Shown in pieces: positions 1 through 6,833 of a stretch of DNA of 64,000 nucleotides. The stretch is from assembly GCA_900548815.1 (NCBI GenBank), contig URLR01000003.1:6357-70356 (forward strand), read 5' to 3'. The notes beneath the pieces were generated by a model, which searched no databases, had not been told where the DNA came from, and saw only the letters and a list, made by a program, of their open reading frames with translations. Each line of letters begins with the position of its first letter. The stretch's first letter is position 1. The stretch comes from an uncultured Collinsella sp. GTDB lineage: Bacteria; Actinomycetota; Coriobacteriia; Coriobacteriales; Coriobacteriaceae. Made by a program: the position numbers and the translations under genes.

Positions 1-2
1 CC

Positions 3-1022
3 GACGAGGTGGGTTACACCGGTCCGTACTACCTGTGCCGCGATCACGGCGGTCCGTGGCAGCGCGACGAGGAGCGTAACGCCCACCTGCCCGAGGACGA
101 GGCCATGGAGCTCGCCCGCAAGTCCTTCGTCGCCGACATGGAGGCGGGCTTTGACCTGCTGATGGTCGACCCCACCAAGGACCCCTATCAGATCGGCAAG
201 GTTATTCCGCTCGACGTGGTGCTTCGCCGCACGATTGATCTTATCGACTACCTTGAGCAGTACCGTCGCGAGCATAACCTGCCCGAGGTTGCCTATGAGG
301 TCGGTACCGAGGAGACCAATGGCGGCTTGACCTCTACCGATAAGTACGAGGAGTTCATTTCTCAGCTGCAGCCCGAGCTCGAGAAGCGCGGCTGCCCCAT
401 GCCCACCTTTATCGTCGGCCAGACCGGTACGCTCACCCGTTGGACCGAGCAGGTCGGCCATTACAACTTCAAGAATGCCCGCGAGCTCGCCGACATGGCT
501 AAGCGCTACGGCGTGGGCCTGAAGGAGCACAACGCCGACTATCTGGACGACGCGACGCTGCTCGAGCACATCCCGGCACACGTGACCGCCTCCAACGTTG
601 CTCCGCAGTATGGCACCGAGGAGACCCGCGCCTACCTCAAGCTCTGCGCCACCGAGCAGATCCTGGTCGACAACGGTCTGTGCGATGACCCCTCCGACCT
701 GTATCACACGCTGCTGGTCAAGGCCATCAAGACCGAGCGCTGGCGCAAGTGGATGACCGGCGATGACGTTAACCTGCAGGTCGATGACATCCTTGCCGAC
801 GATGAGCTCAGCCTGAAGATCCTGGATGTCTCCGGCCACTATGCGTTCAACGATCCCGAGGTCAAGGAGCAGGTCGAGAAGCTCTATCGCAACCTCGCTG
901 CCCAGGACATCGACGGCAAGCGCTTTGTGATCGAGCACATCAAGCGCCCGATCAAGCAGTACGTCGTCGGTCTTAACCTCAAGGGCGTCACGAGCCGCAT
1001 CGAGAAGGCTCTCGAGGACTAA
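3..1022 (+). CDS. GatZ/KbaZ-like tagatose-bisphosphate aldolase non-catalytic subunit (5' partial)
   Basis: Reading frame enters from the left edge, so the N-terminus is missing; about 339 residues remain against roughly 420 in GatZ/KbaZ. The visible start GYTGPYYLCRDHGGPW resembles the GGDHLGPNCWQ region of GatZ, and later segments such as YEVGTEETNGG and GLKEHNADYL fit the same TIM-barrel family (Tagatose_6_P_K). Known members stabilise a class II tagatose-1,6-bisphosphate aldolase. Neighbours downstream are a transaldolase, a split transketolase and a PTS IIA protein, which suggests handling of a phosphorylated ketose or pentitol product. No catalytic GatY partner is visible here; it may lie upstream. 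Family assignment is by remembered motifs, so the exact substrate is open. Confidence 0.6.
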   Translation, partial: DEVGYTGPYYLCRDHGGPWQRDEERNAHLPEDEAMELARKSFVADMEAGFDLLMVDPTKDPYQIGKVIPLDVVLRRTIDLIDYLEQYRREHNLPEVAYEVGTEETNGGLTSTDKYEEFISQLQPELEKRGCPMPTFIVGQTGTLTRWTEQVGHYNFKNARELADMAKRYGVGLKEHNADYLDDATLLEHIPAHVTASNVAPQYGTEETRAYLKLCATEQILVDNGLCDDPSDLYHTLLVKAIKTERWRKWMTGDDVNLQVDDILADDELSLKILDVSGHYAFNDPEVKEQVEKLYRNLAAQDIDGKRFVIEHIKRPIKQYVVGLNLKGVTSRIEKALED

Positions 1023-1079
1023 GTAGCTTTTCCTACACGACGCCGGGCCTGGGGCATGTCCCAGCCGCAGGCCCGGCAC

Positions 1080-1115
1080 ATAGGACAAAGGGACATCCCC
1101 TTTGTCCTATTTTTT
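1080..1115 (+). terminator. Intrinsic terminator, 13-bp stem with T-run
   Basis: ATAGGACAAAGGG (1080-1092) pairs with its complement at 1098-1110 and is followed by TTTTTT. It lies between the GatZ-like gene and the transaldolase, so it may reduce read-through. The AAAGGGACA core resembles the hairpins at 25613 and 43639. Confidence 0.75.
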
Positions 1116-1147
1116 GAGTTTTGGATTCCTTCGAAGGAGTTTGCACC

Positions 1148-1831
1148 ATGAAGTTCTTTATCGATACCGCCAATCTGGACGAGATCGCCGAGGCCAAGAG
1201 CTGGGGCTGCCTGGCCGGTGTTACCACCAACCCGTCCCTGTACGCCAAGACCGGCGGCAAGCTTGCCGACTTTGAGCCGCATATGCTCAAGATTGCCGAG
1301 CTCTGCGAGGGCCTGCCCGTTTCCGCCGAGTCTACCGCTACCACTGCCGAGGGTATGATCGAGGAGGGCAAGCGCCTTGCCGCCCTCGCCCCCAACATCG
1401 TGGTCAAGCTTCCCGTGTGCGAGGCCGGCCTTGCCGCCTGCCGTGCGCTGGCCGATGCTGGCGTGCGCGTCAACATGACGCTCGTCTTCTCGCCGACGCA
1501 GGCCCTTATGGCCGCCAATGCCGGTGCTCGCTACATCAGCCCGTTTGTGGGGCGCTTCGATGACATCGCCGAGGACGGTATCTCGCAGCTCGACAACGTC
1601 GTGACCTGCATTAAGAACTACGACTGGACGGGCAAGAACGTCGACGACACCGTCGAGATCATCACCGCCTCGGTTCGTACGCCCAACCACGTGACCCAGG
1701 CCGCGCTACTCGGTGCCGATATTGCGACCGTGCCCATGGCCGCTCTCAAGAAGTGCCTGCATCATCCGCTGACCGACCAGGGCCTCGCCTCTTTTGAGGC
1801 TGACTGGCAGAAGGTCGTCGCTCAGGCTTAA
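1148..1831 (+). CDS. Transaldolase / fructose-6-phosphate aldolase family protein (TalC type)
   Basis: A 227-residue protein, the usual size for the short TalC/FSA class of transaldolases. It begins MKFFIDTANLDEI, the canonical N-terminus, and contains GVTTNPSL and IVVKLPVCEAGL, where the lysine is the expected Schiff-base residue. A GAAGGAG ribosome site (1133-1139) fixes the ATG at 1148; an in-frame ATG at 1121 lacks one. Known chemistry is transfer of a dihydroxyacetone unit between sugar phosphates, or fructose-6-phosphate aldol cleavage. It precedes both transketolase subunits, so the operon can interconvert pentose and hexose phosphates. A second paralogue lies at 61329. Confidence 0.9.
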   Translation: MKFFIDTANLDEIAEAKSWGCLAGVTTNPSLYAKTGGKLADFEPHMLKIAELCEGLPVSAESTATTAEGMIEEGKRLAALAPNIVVKLPVCEAGLAACRALADAGVRVNMTLVFSPTQALMAANAGARYISPFVGRFDDIAEDGISQLDNVVTCIKNYDWTGKNVDDTVEIITASVRTPNHVTQAALLGADIATVPMAALKKCLHHPLTDQGLASFEADWQKVVAQA

Positions 1832-1894
1832 CGAGTGGATTGCCCCGGCATCGCGTCATCCGGTGCCGGGGTTGTTCTCAAGAGAGGAATTCGT

Positions 1895-2725
1895 ATGACC
1901 AACCAGGAGCTGGCGAAGGTCGCCAATGAGGTCAGGAAGGGTGTCGTGACTGCGGTTCACGCGGCCAAGTCGGGACACCCGGGTGGATCGCTCGGTGCTG
2001 CCGACATCATGACGTATCTGTACTTTGAGGAAATGAATATCGATCCTGCCGACCCTCACAAGGCCGATCGCGATCGCTTTGTGCTCTCCAAGGGTCACGC
2101 GGCGCCGGGCCTGTATTCGGTGTTGGCAAATCGCGGCTATTTTCCCGTCGAAGAGCTCGAGACGCTCCGCCATATTGGCAGCCGACTGCAGGGCCATCCC
2201 AACATGAACGACACCCCGGGCATCGATATGTCCACCGGATCGCTCGGTCAGGGCATCTCTGCTGCAGTTGGAATGGCGCTTGCCGCTAAGCACTGGGGCG
2301 ACGGCTACCGTGTCTACACGTTGCTGGGCGACGGTGAGTGCGAGGAAGGCCAGGTGTGGGAGGCGGCCATGTTCGCCGGCAACCATGCGCTCGACAATCT
2401 TGTTGCCGTCGTCGACCACAACGGCTTGCAGATTGACGGCACGATTGATGAAGTCAACTCGGCCATGCCACTCGCTGACAAGTTCCGCGCCTTTAAGTGG
2501 CATGTGATCGAGATCGCCGACGGTAACGACATGGCGCAGATTGCCGCCGCCTTTGCCGAGGCCCGCAAAGTGAGCGACTCGCCCGTGGCCATTATCGCCG
2601 AGACGGTGAAGGGCAAGGGCGTCTCCTTTATGGAAAACCAGGTGGGCTGGCACGGCAAGGCACCCAACGATGAACAGTTTGAGCAGGCCATGGCCGAGCT
2701 CGCAGCAGCAGGGGAGGAGCTCTAA
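1895..2725 (+). CDS. Transketolase, N-terminal (TPP-binding) subunit
   Basis: A 276-residue protein corresponding to the first third of full-length transketolase. It carries the thiamine-diphosphate motif GDGECEEGQVWEAAM followed by NLVAVVDHNG, and early KSGHPGGSLG and SKGHAAPGLY histidine motifs. The ATG at 1895 follows AGAGGAA (1883-1889). The stop overlaps the start of the next gene by one base, so the two halves are translated together. Split transketolases are common in archaea and in anaerobic Firmicutes and Actinobacteria. Role: two-carbon transfer in the non-oxidative pentose phosphate pathway, here in a sugar-specific operon. Confidence 0.93.
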   Translation: MTNQELAKVANEVRKGVVTAVHAAKSGHPGGSLGAADIMTYLYFEEMNIDPADPHKADRDRFVLSKGHAAPGLYSVLANRGYFPVEELETLRHIGSRLQGHPNMNDTPGIDMSTGSLGQGISAAVGMALAAKHWGDGYRVYTLLGDGECEEGQVWEAAMFAGNHALDNLVAVVDHNGLQIDGTIDEVNSAMPLADKFRAFKWHVIEIADGNDMAQIAAAFAEARKVSDSPVAIIAETVKGKGVSFMENQVGWHGKAPNDEQFEQAMAELAAAGEEL

Positions 2726-3663
2726 TGGCAGACGTCAAGAAAGTCGCCACGCGCGTTAGCTACGGCGAGGCACTTGTCGAGCTGGGCAATGAGCGCGATG
2801 ACTTTGTGGTTCTCGATGCCGACCTGGCCGCCGCCACGCAGACCGGTAAGTTTAAGGCTGCGCACCCTGAGCGCTTCTACGACGCCGGCATTGCCGAGAG
2901 CAATCTGATGGGTCTTGCCGCCGGCATCGCGACCACGGGCCGCGTTGCTTTTGCGAGCACCTTCGCGATGTTTGCCGCCGGTCGCGCCTACGAGCAGGTC
3001 CGCAATTCCATCGGCTACCCGCACCTCAACGTCAAGATTGGCGCTACCCATGCCGGCATTTCGGTGGGCGAGGACGGCGCCACGCATCAGTGCTGCGAGG
3101 ACATCGCGCTCATGCGCACGATCCCGGGTATGACGGTAATCGTTCCCGCCGATGACATCGAGGCTCGCGCTTGCGTGCGCGCCGCCTATGAGTTTGAGGG
3201 CCCGGTTTACATGCGCTTCGGCCGCCTGGCAACACCGGTCATCAACGATCACGAGGACTATGAGTTCAAGATTGGTCGCGGCGTGGTCGTGCGCGAGGGG
3301 TCCGATGTGACCATCATCGCTTGTGGCCTTATGGTCGCCGAGGCGCTTGAGGCTGCCGAGGCGCTCGCTGCCGATGGTATCGATGCCGAGGTCATCAATA
3401 TGCACACGATCAAGCCGCTTGATGAGCGCCTGGTGGTTGCCAGCGCCAAGAAGACCGGTCGCGTGGTCACTGCCGAGGAGCATTCGATTATCGGTGGTCT
3501 TGGCGAGGCCGTGGCCTCGGTGCTCGCGGAGCAGCATCCGGTGCCGATGCGTCGCGTCGGCGTGCGCGATGTGTATGGCGAGTCCGGCCCTGCGGTCGAT
3601 TTGCTGCACAAGTACGGTTTGGACGCCGACGGCATCGAAGCTGCGGTCAGGTCCGTGTTGTAA
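2725..3663 (+). CDS. Transketolase, C-terminal subunit
   Basis: A 312-residue partner of the preceding gene, containing the pyrimidine-binding domain (Transket_pyr, residues about 5-165, with DAGIAESNLMGLAAG and FASTFAMF) and the C-terminal domain (about 185-305, with VVTAEEHSIIGGLGEAV). The glutamate in GIAESN is the residue expected to activate the TPP aminopyrimidine ring. The start overlaps the previous stop as TAATG, indicating translational coupling and equal stoichiometry. It supplies the second half of the active site of the TPP enzyme and has no independent function. Confidence 0.93.
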   Translation: MADVKKVATRVSYGEALVELGNERDDFVVLDADLAAATQTGKFKAAHPERFYDAGIAESNLMGLAAGIATTGRVAFASTFAMFAAGRAYEQVRNSIGYPHLNVKIGATHAGISVGEDGATHQCCEDIALMRTIPGMTVIVPADDIEARACVRAAYEFEGPVYMRFGRLATPVINDHEDYEFKIGRGVVVREGSDVTIIACGLMVAEALEAAEALAADGIDAEVINMHTIKPLDERLVVASAKKTGRVVTAEEHSIIGGLGEAVASVLAEQHPVPMRRVGVRDVYGESGPAVDLLHKYGLDADGIEAAVRSVL

Positions 3664-3674
3664 GGAAGGTTTCC

Positions 3675-4127
3675 ATGGGATTTGTATCTGCCAACCAAGT
3701 GACAATCGGGTATACCGCCGCCTCGCGCGAGGACGCCCTACATTATTTGTCCGAGCAGGCCATCGAGCTCGGCTTTGCCGATGACGCATCTGCCGTAGAG
3801 GCCGCCTTCATTGCTCGCGAGAACGAGGCCGAGACCGGCCTTGTCGCCGGTTTTGCCGTTCCGCATGCCAAAAGCGACGCGATCCACACGCCGGGCGTTG
3901 CCGTGCTTAAACTGACCGAACCCGTTGAATGGCCGAGCTTCGATGGGGTGCCCGTCGATGTTGCGCTCGCGCTGTACGTGCCCGCCGGCGAGGCCGGAAC
4001 TACGCACCTGCGTCTGCTCTCCAAGGCTGCCGTGATGCTGATGGACGCCGGCTTCCGTGACAAGGTGCGCGCGAGCACCGATCCCGTTGAGATTGCGGAG
4101 CTCATCAATAGCGGACTCGAAGACTAG
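3675..4127 (+). CDS. PTS sugar transporter subunit IIA (fructose/mannitol type)
   Basis: A 150-residue EIIA of the PTS_EIIA_2 family. The phospho-acceptor histidine is in GFAVPHAKSDAI, near residue 61. It accepts phosphate from HPr and passes it to an EIIB. It starts 11 bases after the transketolase stop behind AAGGAAGG, so it is the last gene of this operon; a strong terminator follows. The matching IIB and IIC are not in the window and probably lie upstream of base 1. Its presence supports import of a fructose-, galactitol- or pentitol-like sugar by the operon. Confidence 0.88.
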   Translation: MGFVSANQVTIGYTAASREDALHYLSEQAIELGFADDASAVEAAFIARENEAETGLVAGFAVPHAKSDAIHTPGVAVLKLTEPVEWPSFDGVPVDVALALYVPAGEAGTTHLRLLSKAAVMLMDAGFRDKVRASTDPVEIAELINSGLED

Positions 4128-4169
4128 AACGGTCATCCCGTTCAATCAATTGATCCTTCTCCAAGGAAA

Positions 4170-4206
4170 AGGGCCGCGACGCCGTATGGGTGTCACGGCC
4201 CTATTT
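4170..4206 (+). terminator. Intrinsic terminator after the PTS IIA gene
   Basis: GGGCCGCGACGCC (4171-4183) pairs with the complementary arm ending CACGGCCC at 4201, with one or two wobble pairs, followed by a short T-rich tract. It ends the GatZ-transketolase-PTS operon. Confidence 0.75.
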
Positions 4207-4210
4207 GCGT

Positions 4211-4257
4211 TTCCCCAGATAAAACCTGCCAAAATAAACCTGTCCCTTTTTGGCAGG
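4211..4257. repeat. Dispersed repeat family A, copy 1
   Basis: A 47-bp sequence containing CCCAGATAAAACCTGCC, AAATAAACCTGTCCC and TTTTTGGCAGG; CCTGCCAAAA and TTTTTGGCAGG form an inverted repeat (4225-4257). Nearly identical copies are at 4687-4733 and, inverted, at 13741-13787. Confidence 0.85.
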
Positions 4258-4263
4258 CTAATC

Positions 4264-4290
4264 GTGAGTTATTTCACCGCAACTTAGGGC
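4264..4290. repeat. Half-copy of foldback family D
   Basis: TTTCACCGCAACTTA matches one arm of the family D foldbacks at 33162 and 48567. The second arm is absent, so this looks like a decayed or solo end. Confidence 0.4.
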
Positions 4291-4330
4291 ACGGTTAGGA
4301 AGTGTGCACCTTAAAGAGTGGAGCCCTTGA

Positions 4331-4500
4331 TTAGAGAGATTGCGCTCGTCTCTCTAAATGTCTCTCTAAAGAGAAAGCTAGTTAAAGAGATAACATTGGG
4401 CAATCTAACAGCGAATTCGATACATCTCTCTAAATGTCTCTCTAAAACAAGGCGCTTATCTCTCTAAAGTTAGAGAGATAAATCTATTGTTTTAGAGAGA
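4331..4500. repeat. Cluster of TCTCTCTAAA motifs
   Basis: TCTCTCTAAA occurs on the plus strand at 4349, 4361, 4425, 4437 and 4459 and inverted (TTAGAGAGA) at 4331, 4470 and 4491. Two pairs are spaced exactly 12 bp (4349/4361 and 4425/4437) with the same TG spacer. The stretch is AT-rich against a GC-rich genome. No protein of recognisable type is encoded across it. It may be an operator array or the remains of one. Confidence 0.7.
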
Positions 4501-4613
4501 CGGAATGCCAAAATTCGTCCGTCCGCTACCATCTGCCAAGAATGGCGGATAAAGGACTCATCGAAGTAATGGGTTCGTCGACGAGCCGCAACCGCCGCTA
4601 TCGGAAGAAGTAG
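4482..4613 (+). pseudogene. Remnant of a winged-helix (HTH) protein C-terminus
   Basis: Between a stop at 4479-4481 and TAG at 4611-4613, one frame encodes about 43 residues, including SSVRYHLPRMADKGLIEV and ending NRRYRKK. This looks like the recognition helix and wing of a winged-helix domain such as those at the C-terminus of AlbA/Schlafen-type or Fic-associated regulators. No start codon with a ribosome site exists upstream in frame except ATG 4542, inside the motif. I read it as the tail of a broken regulator gene next to a motif cluster that could have been its operator. The call is from pattern only. Confidence 0.35.
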
Positions 4614-4686
4614 ATGCAGCCGAATTGCCCCTCTATCGTCTCTCGAAGTTTGATGGGCGCTAGAGGGGCGACTGCCTCGCGATAAT

Positions 4687-4733
4687 TTCCCCAGATAAAA
4701 CCTGCCAAAATAAACCTGTCCCTTTTTGGTAGG
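4687..4733. repeat. Dispersed repeat family A, copy 2
   Basis: Same 47-bp sequence as 4211-4257 with one visible change in the last arm (TTTTTGGTAGG). The two copies flank the TCTCTCTAAA cluster and the winged-helix remnant in the same orientation. Confidence 0.85.
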
Positions 4734-4770
4734 TCAGTTAACGCAGTCCAGGTTGAGCATATGCGAGCGA

Positions 4771-4870
4771 GCAGGCTCCGGGTGCGGTAAGGTGACGTGA
4801 AACAAGCGGGCGCTGACCTTTTGGTCGCGCCCGTGAAGTTGAACGTCAGATTGCCGTGCCCGGGGCCTGC
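4771..4870 (+). ncRNA. Candidate structured RNA: 100-nt single long hairpin
   Basis: Bases 4771-4790 pair with 4851-4870 as 20 continuous pairs, including four G-U wobbles. After a two-by-two purine mismatch, TGACGT (4793-4798) pairs with ACGTCA (4843-4848). A tandem GA/GA mismatch follows, then AAC/GTT, a purine internal loop, CGGGCGC/GCGCCCG (4807-4813 with 4827-4833), a bulged T, GACC/GGTC and a TTTT loop. The wobbles and tandem GA pairs are stable only on the plus strand, so that strand is the likely transcript. No open reading frame of note crosses it. I do not recognise the RNA family; a DNA foldback element is the alternative. Confidence 0.55.
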
Positions 4871-4882
4871 GCAGCGCCGAGC

Positions 4883-4910
4883 GGTTACGCCGTTTGTAAA
4901 ACGGCGTAAC
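4883..4910 (-). terminator. Hairpin directly after larE
   Basis: GTTACGCCGTTT and AAACGGCGTAAC form a 12-bp stem immediately after the larE stop (4911-4913 on the minus strand). There is no long T-run on either strand, so termination efficiency is uncertain. Confidence 0.5.
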
Positions 4911-5789
4911 TTAAAGGTTCATGTTGCCGTGGATGTAGGGGGTGACCTCGGGGGAGATATGGTCGCAGCCCAGCTCGCGCAGCGCGGACTCGATAACGGC
5001 GGGCAGCGGGGTCTTGCCCTTGTCGTCGATGGCGGCACCGCCGAGGGCGGCAATCTTGGCAACATCTGCGGGTGCGGCCTCGATATGCATGCAGCCGCCG
5101 ATCAAGCGCGCGCGTACCTGTGCCAGATCAAGATCGTGCAGGTAATCCTCGCAGGCGCGGATTAAATCGACCTTCTCGCGCGTAAGCTCCTCGCCCGTGG
5201 GAACGCGCGTGGCAAGACATGCTCCCGCCGGCAGGTTCCAAACGGGATAGCCCCATGCGCGCAGCAGCTCGCGCTCTTCGTCCTTGGTAAAGCCGACCTC
5301 CATGAGAGGGGAGCGTACGCCGAGCTCTTTTGCCGCGCGCATACCAGGGCGGTAGTCGCCGCGATCACTTGCATTGCTGCCATCGATGACGGTGGGAAAG
5401 CCGAGCGACTTGGCGTGGTTGACGATGGCGGTAAAGCCGGCGTGCTTGCAGTGGTAGCAGCGATTGGCATCGTTGCAGGCTACTCGGGGGAGCTGCAACT
5501 GATCCACCGAAAGATTGAGCACGGGGAGCTTAAAATGCGGCCCCTCATTGACTTGTCCATCAACGGACCGCTCAAACGAAGCCTGTTCGGGCGTACCGAT
5601 GAGCGGCGTGGTGAGGTGGACGAGAAGCGTGTTGGCGGGCATGATGCGAGCACACACGGCGGCCAAAAAGCTGCTATCGACGCCGCCGGAAAAGCCGATG
5701 GCGACGCGTCCGTATGCCAAAAGCAGCTGCTCGAGTGCTGCGAGTTTGTCCTGAAGCTCCTCTGCGGGTGCGGCGGTGTCTGAAAGCAT
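4911..5789 (-). CDS. larE: ATP-dependent sacrificial sulfur transferase LarE
   Basis: A 292-residue PP-loop ATPase with SGGVDSSFLAA near residue 35, CYHCK near residue 116, and AGACLATRVP, whose cysteine corresponds to the sacrificial sulfur donor of Lactobacillus LarE. Known LarE enzymes thiolate pyridine dicarboxylate mononucleotide to build the nickel-pincer cofactor of lactate racemase. No larA, larB or larC is in this window, so either they are elsewhere or this copy serves another racemase or epimerase. It is a monocistronic minus-strand gene, convergent with the upstream PTS operon. Confidence 0.85.
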   Translation of the reverse strand: MLSDTAAPAEELQDKLAALEQLLLAYGRVAIGFSGGVDSSFLAAVCARIMPANTLLVHLTTPLIGTPEQASFERSVDGQVNEGPHFKLPVLNLSVDQLQLPRVACNDANRCYHCKHAGFTAIVNHAKSLGFPTVIDGSNASDRGDYRPGMRAAKELGVRSPLMEVGFTKDEERELLRAWGYPVWNLPAGACLATRVPTGEELTREKVDLIRACEDYLHDLDLAQVRARLIGGCMHIEAAPADVAKIAALGGAAIDDKGKTPLPAVIESALRELGCDHISPEVTPYIHGNMNL

Positions 5790-5963
5790 GAAAGTTCCTT
5801 ACAGTTATTAAAGCTCGGACGAAACTATAATCCTACCGAGCCACTCGCCATAAGACTTCTATCTATGTAACGAAAGTGCAATATGGTATATACGTTATAT
5901 ACAAGTTCGTAAAGTGCGGTAGAGTAGCGAAAGTATGACAGCGCGAGTCGATGGGGGACCGAT

Positions 5964-6614
5964 ATGATCAAGGCTGTTATTTTTGACATGGATGGAACGC
6001 TGGTCGATACCGAGCGTTTGGGGATTAAGGCCTGGAAGGCAGGCGCCGCCGAGCTGGGGCTCGCGATTGATGATGCGCTGATCCATCAGTTTATCGGCCG
6101 CACGCTGCCCGATGTCATGGGCATTCTCGAGGAGCATTACGGCAGCCGCGAGACCGCCGAGGCGATCTATGCCCGCCACAAGGAGATTCGCGACGAGATG
6201 GTCAAGACCGATCTGGAGCTTAAGGCCGGCGCCGCTGAGTGCCTAGACGAGCTGCTGGCGGCGGGCTATCACGTGGGCCTTGCGACGTCGTCGCGCCACG
6301 TTACCGCAGAGCGCAACCTTAAAGCATTCGGTCTCTTTGACAAGTTTGAGACGGTGACCTGCGGCGGCGACGTCGTACACGGCAAGCCTGACCCCGAGAT
6401 GTACCTGCTCGCCTGCGAGCGCGCGGGCTTTGCTCCCGAGGAATGTGCCGTGGTCGAGGATTCGCGCAACGGCTGCGTCTCGGGCATTACGGCCGGCTGC
6501 CACGTCTTTGCCGTCCCCGATATCGTGCCGCTGCCGCAGGACGTGGTGGATGGCTGCGAGGCCGTGCTCGATACGCTGTTCGACCTTACGGCGGCGGTCA
6601 AGGCCGTGCGCTAG
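5964..6614 (+). CDS. HAD-superfamily hydrolase (beta-phosphoglucomutase-like)
   Basis: A 216-residue HAD subfamily IA protein. Motif I is FDMDGTLVDTE (nucleophile Asp near residue 9), motif II LATSSR, motif III lysine in HGKPDPEMY, motif IV VVEDSRNG. The helical cap between motifs I and II fits phosphoglycolate phosphatase or beta-phosphoglucomutase relatives. The ATG at 5964 follows GGGGGACC. It is a single gene with its own terminator, between larE (divergent) and the rhamnose cluster. The exact phosphosugar substrate cannot be read from sequence. Confidence 0.88.
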   Translation: MIKAVIFDMDGTLVDTERLGIKAWKAGAAELGLAIDDALIHQFIGRTLPDVMGILEEHYGSRETAEAIYARHKEIRDEMVKTDLELKAGAAECLDELLAAGYHVGLATSSRHVTAERNLKAFGLFDKFETVTCGGDVVHGKPDPEMYLLACERAGFAPEECAVVEDSRNGCVSGITAGCHVFAVPDIVPLPQDVVDGCEAVLDTLFDLTAAVKAVR

Positions 6615-6647
6615 CGTCTGCATGTAAGCCATTTCAATAGCATTTTA

Positions 6648-6687
6648 AAGATGCGGCCATCCGCTTAACACGGGTGGCCGCATCTTT
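6648..6687 (+). terminator. Intrinsic terminator after the HAD gene
   Basis: AAAGATGCGGCCA (6648-6660) pairs with TGGCCGCATCTTT (6675-6687). Confidence 0.85.
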
Positions 6688-6773
6688 GTATCTATAGGGT
6701 TCAAACCAAAAAAGACTACCGTTTACCGATTGAAAACAACCGCTCACCGGACTGGATATGACTCATATTGAAA

Positions 6774-6787
6774 TTGAAACGGTTCAA
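6774..6787. promoter_or_regulatory. Probable LacI-family operator upstream of rhaB
   Basis: TTGAAACGGTTCAA is a near-perfect 14-bp palindrome around a central CG, the classic LacI-family shape. A related palindrome (TTGATGCGTTTCAA) is just upstream of the LacI-type gene at 13688, so that regulator probably binds both. Confidence 0.6.
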
Positions 6788-6833
6788 ATAATAATGAAAA
6801 CCGTAAATGAATCGCTTCAAAAAGGGAGAGCAC

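Noticed and set aside
4331..4500. CRISPR array
   Set aside because: Repeat units are only about 10 bp, in both orientations, with irregular spacing and no cas genes.
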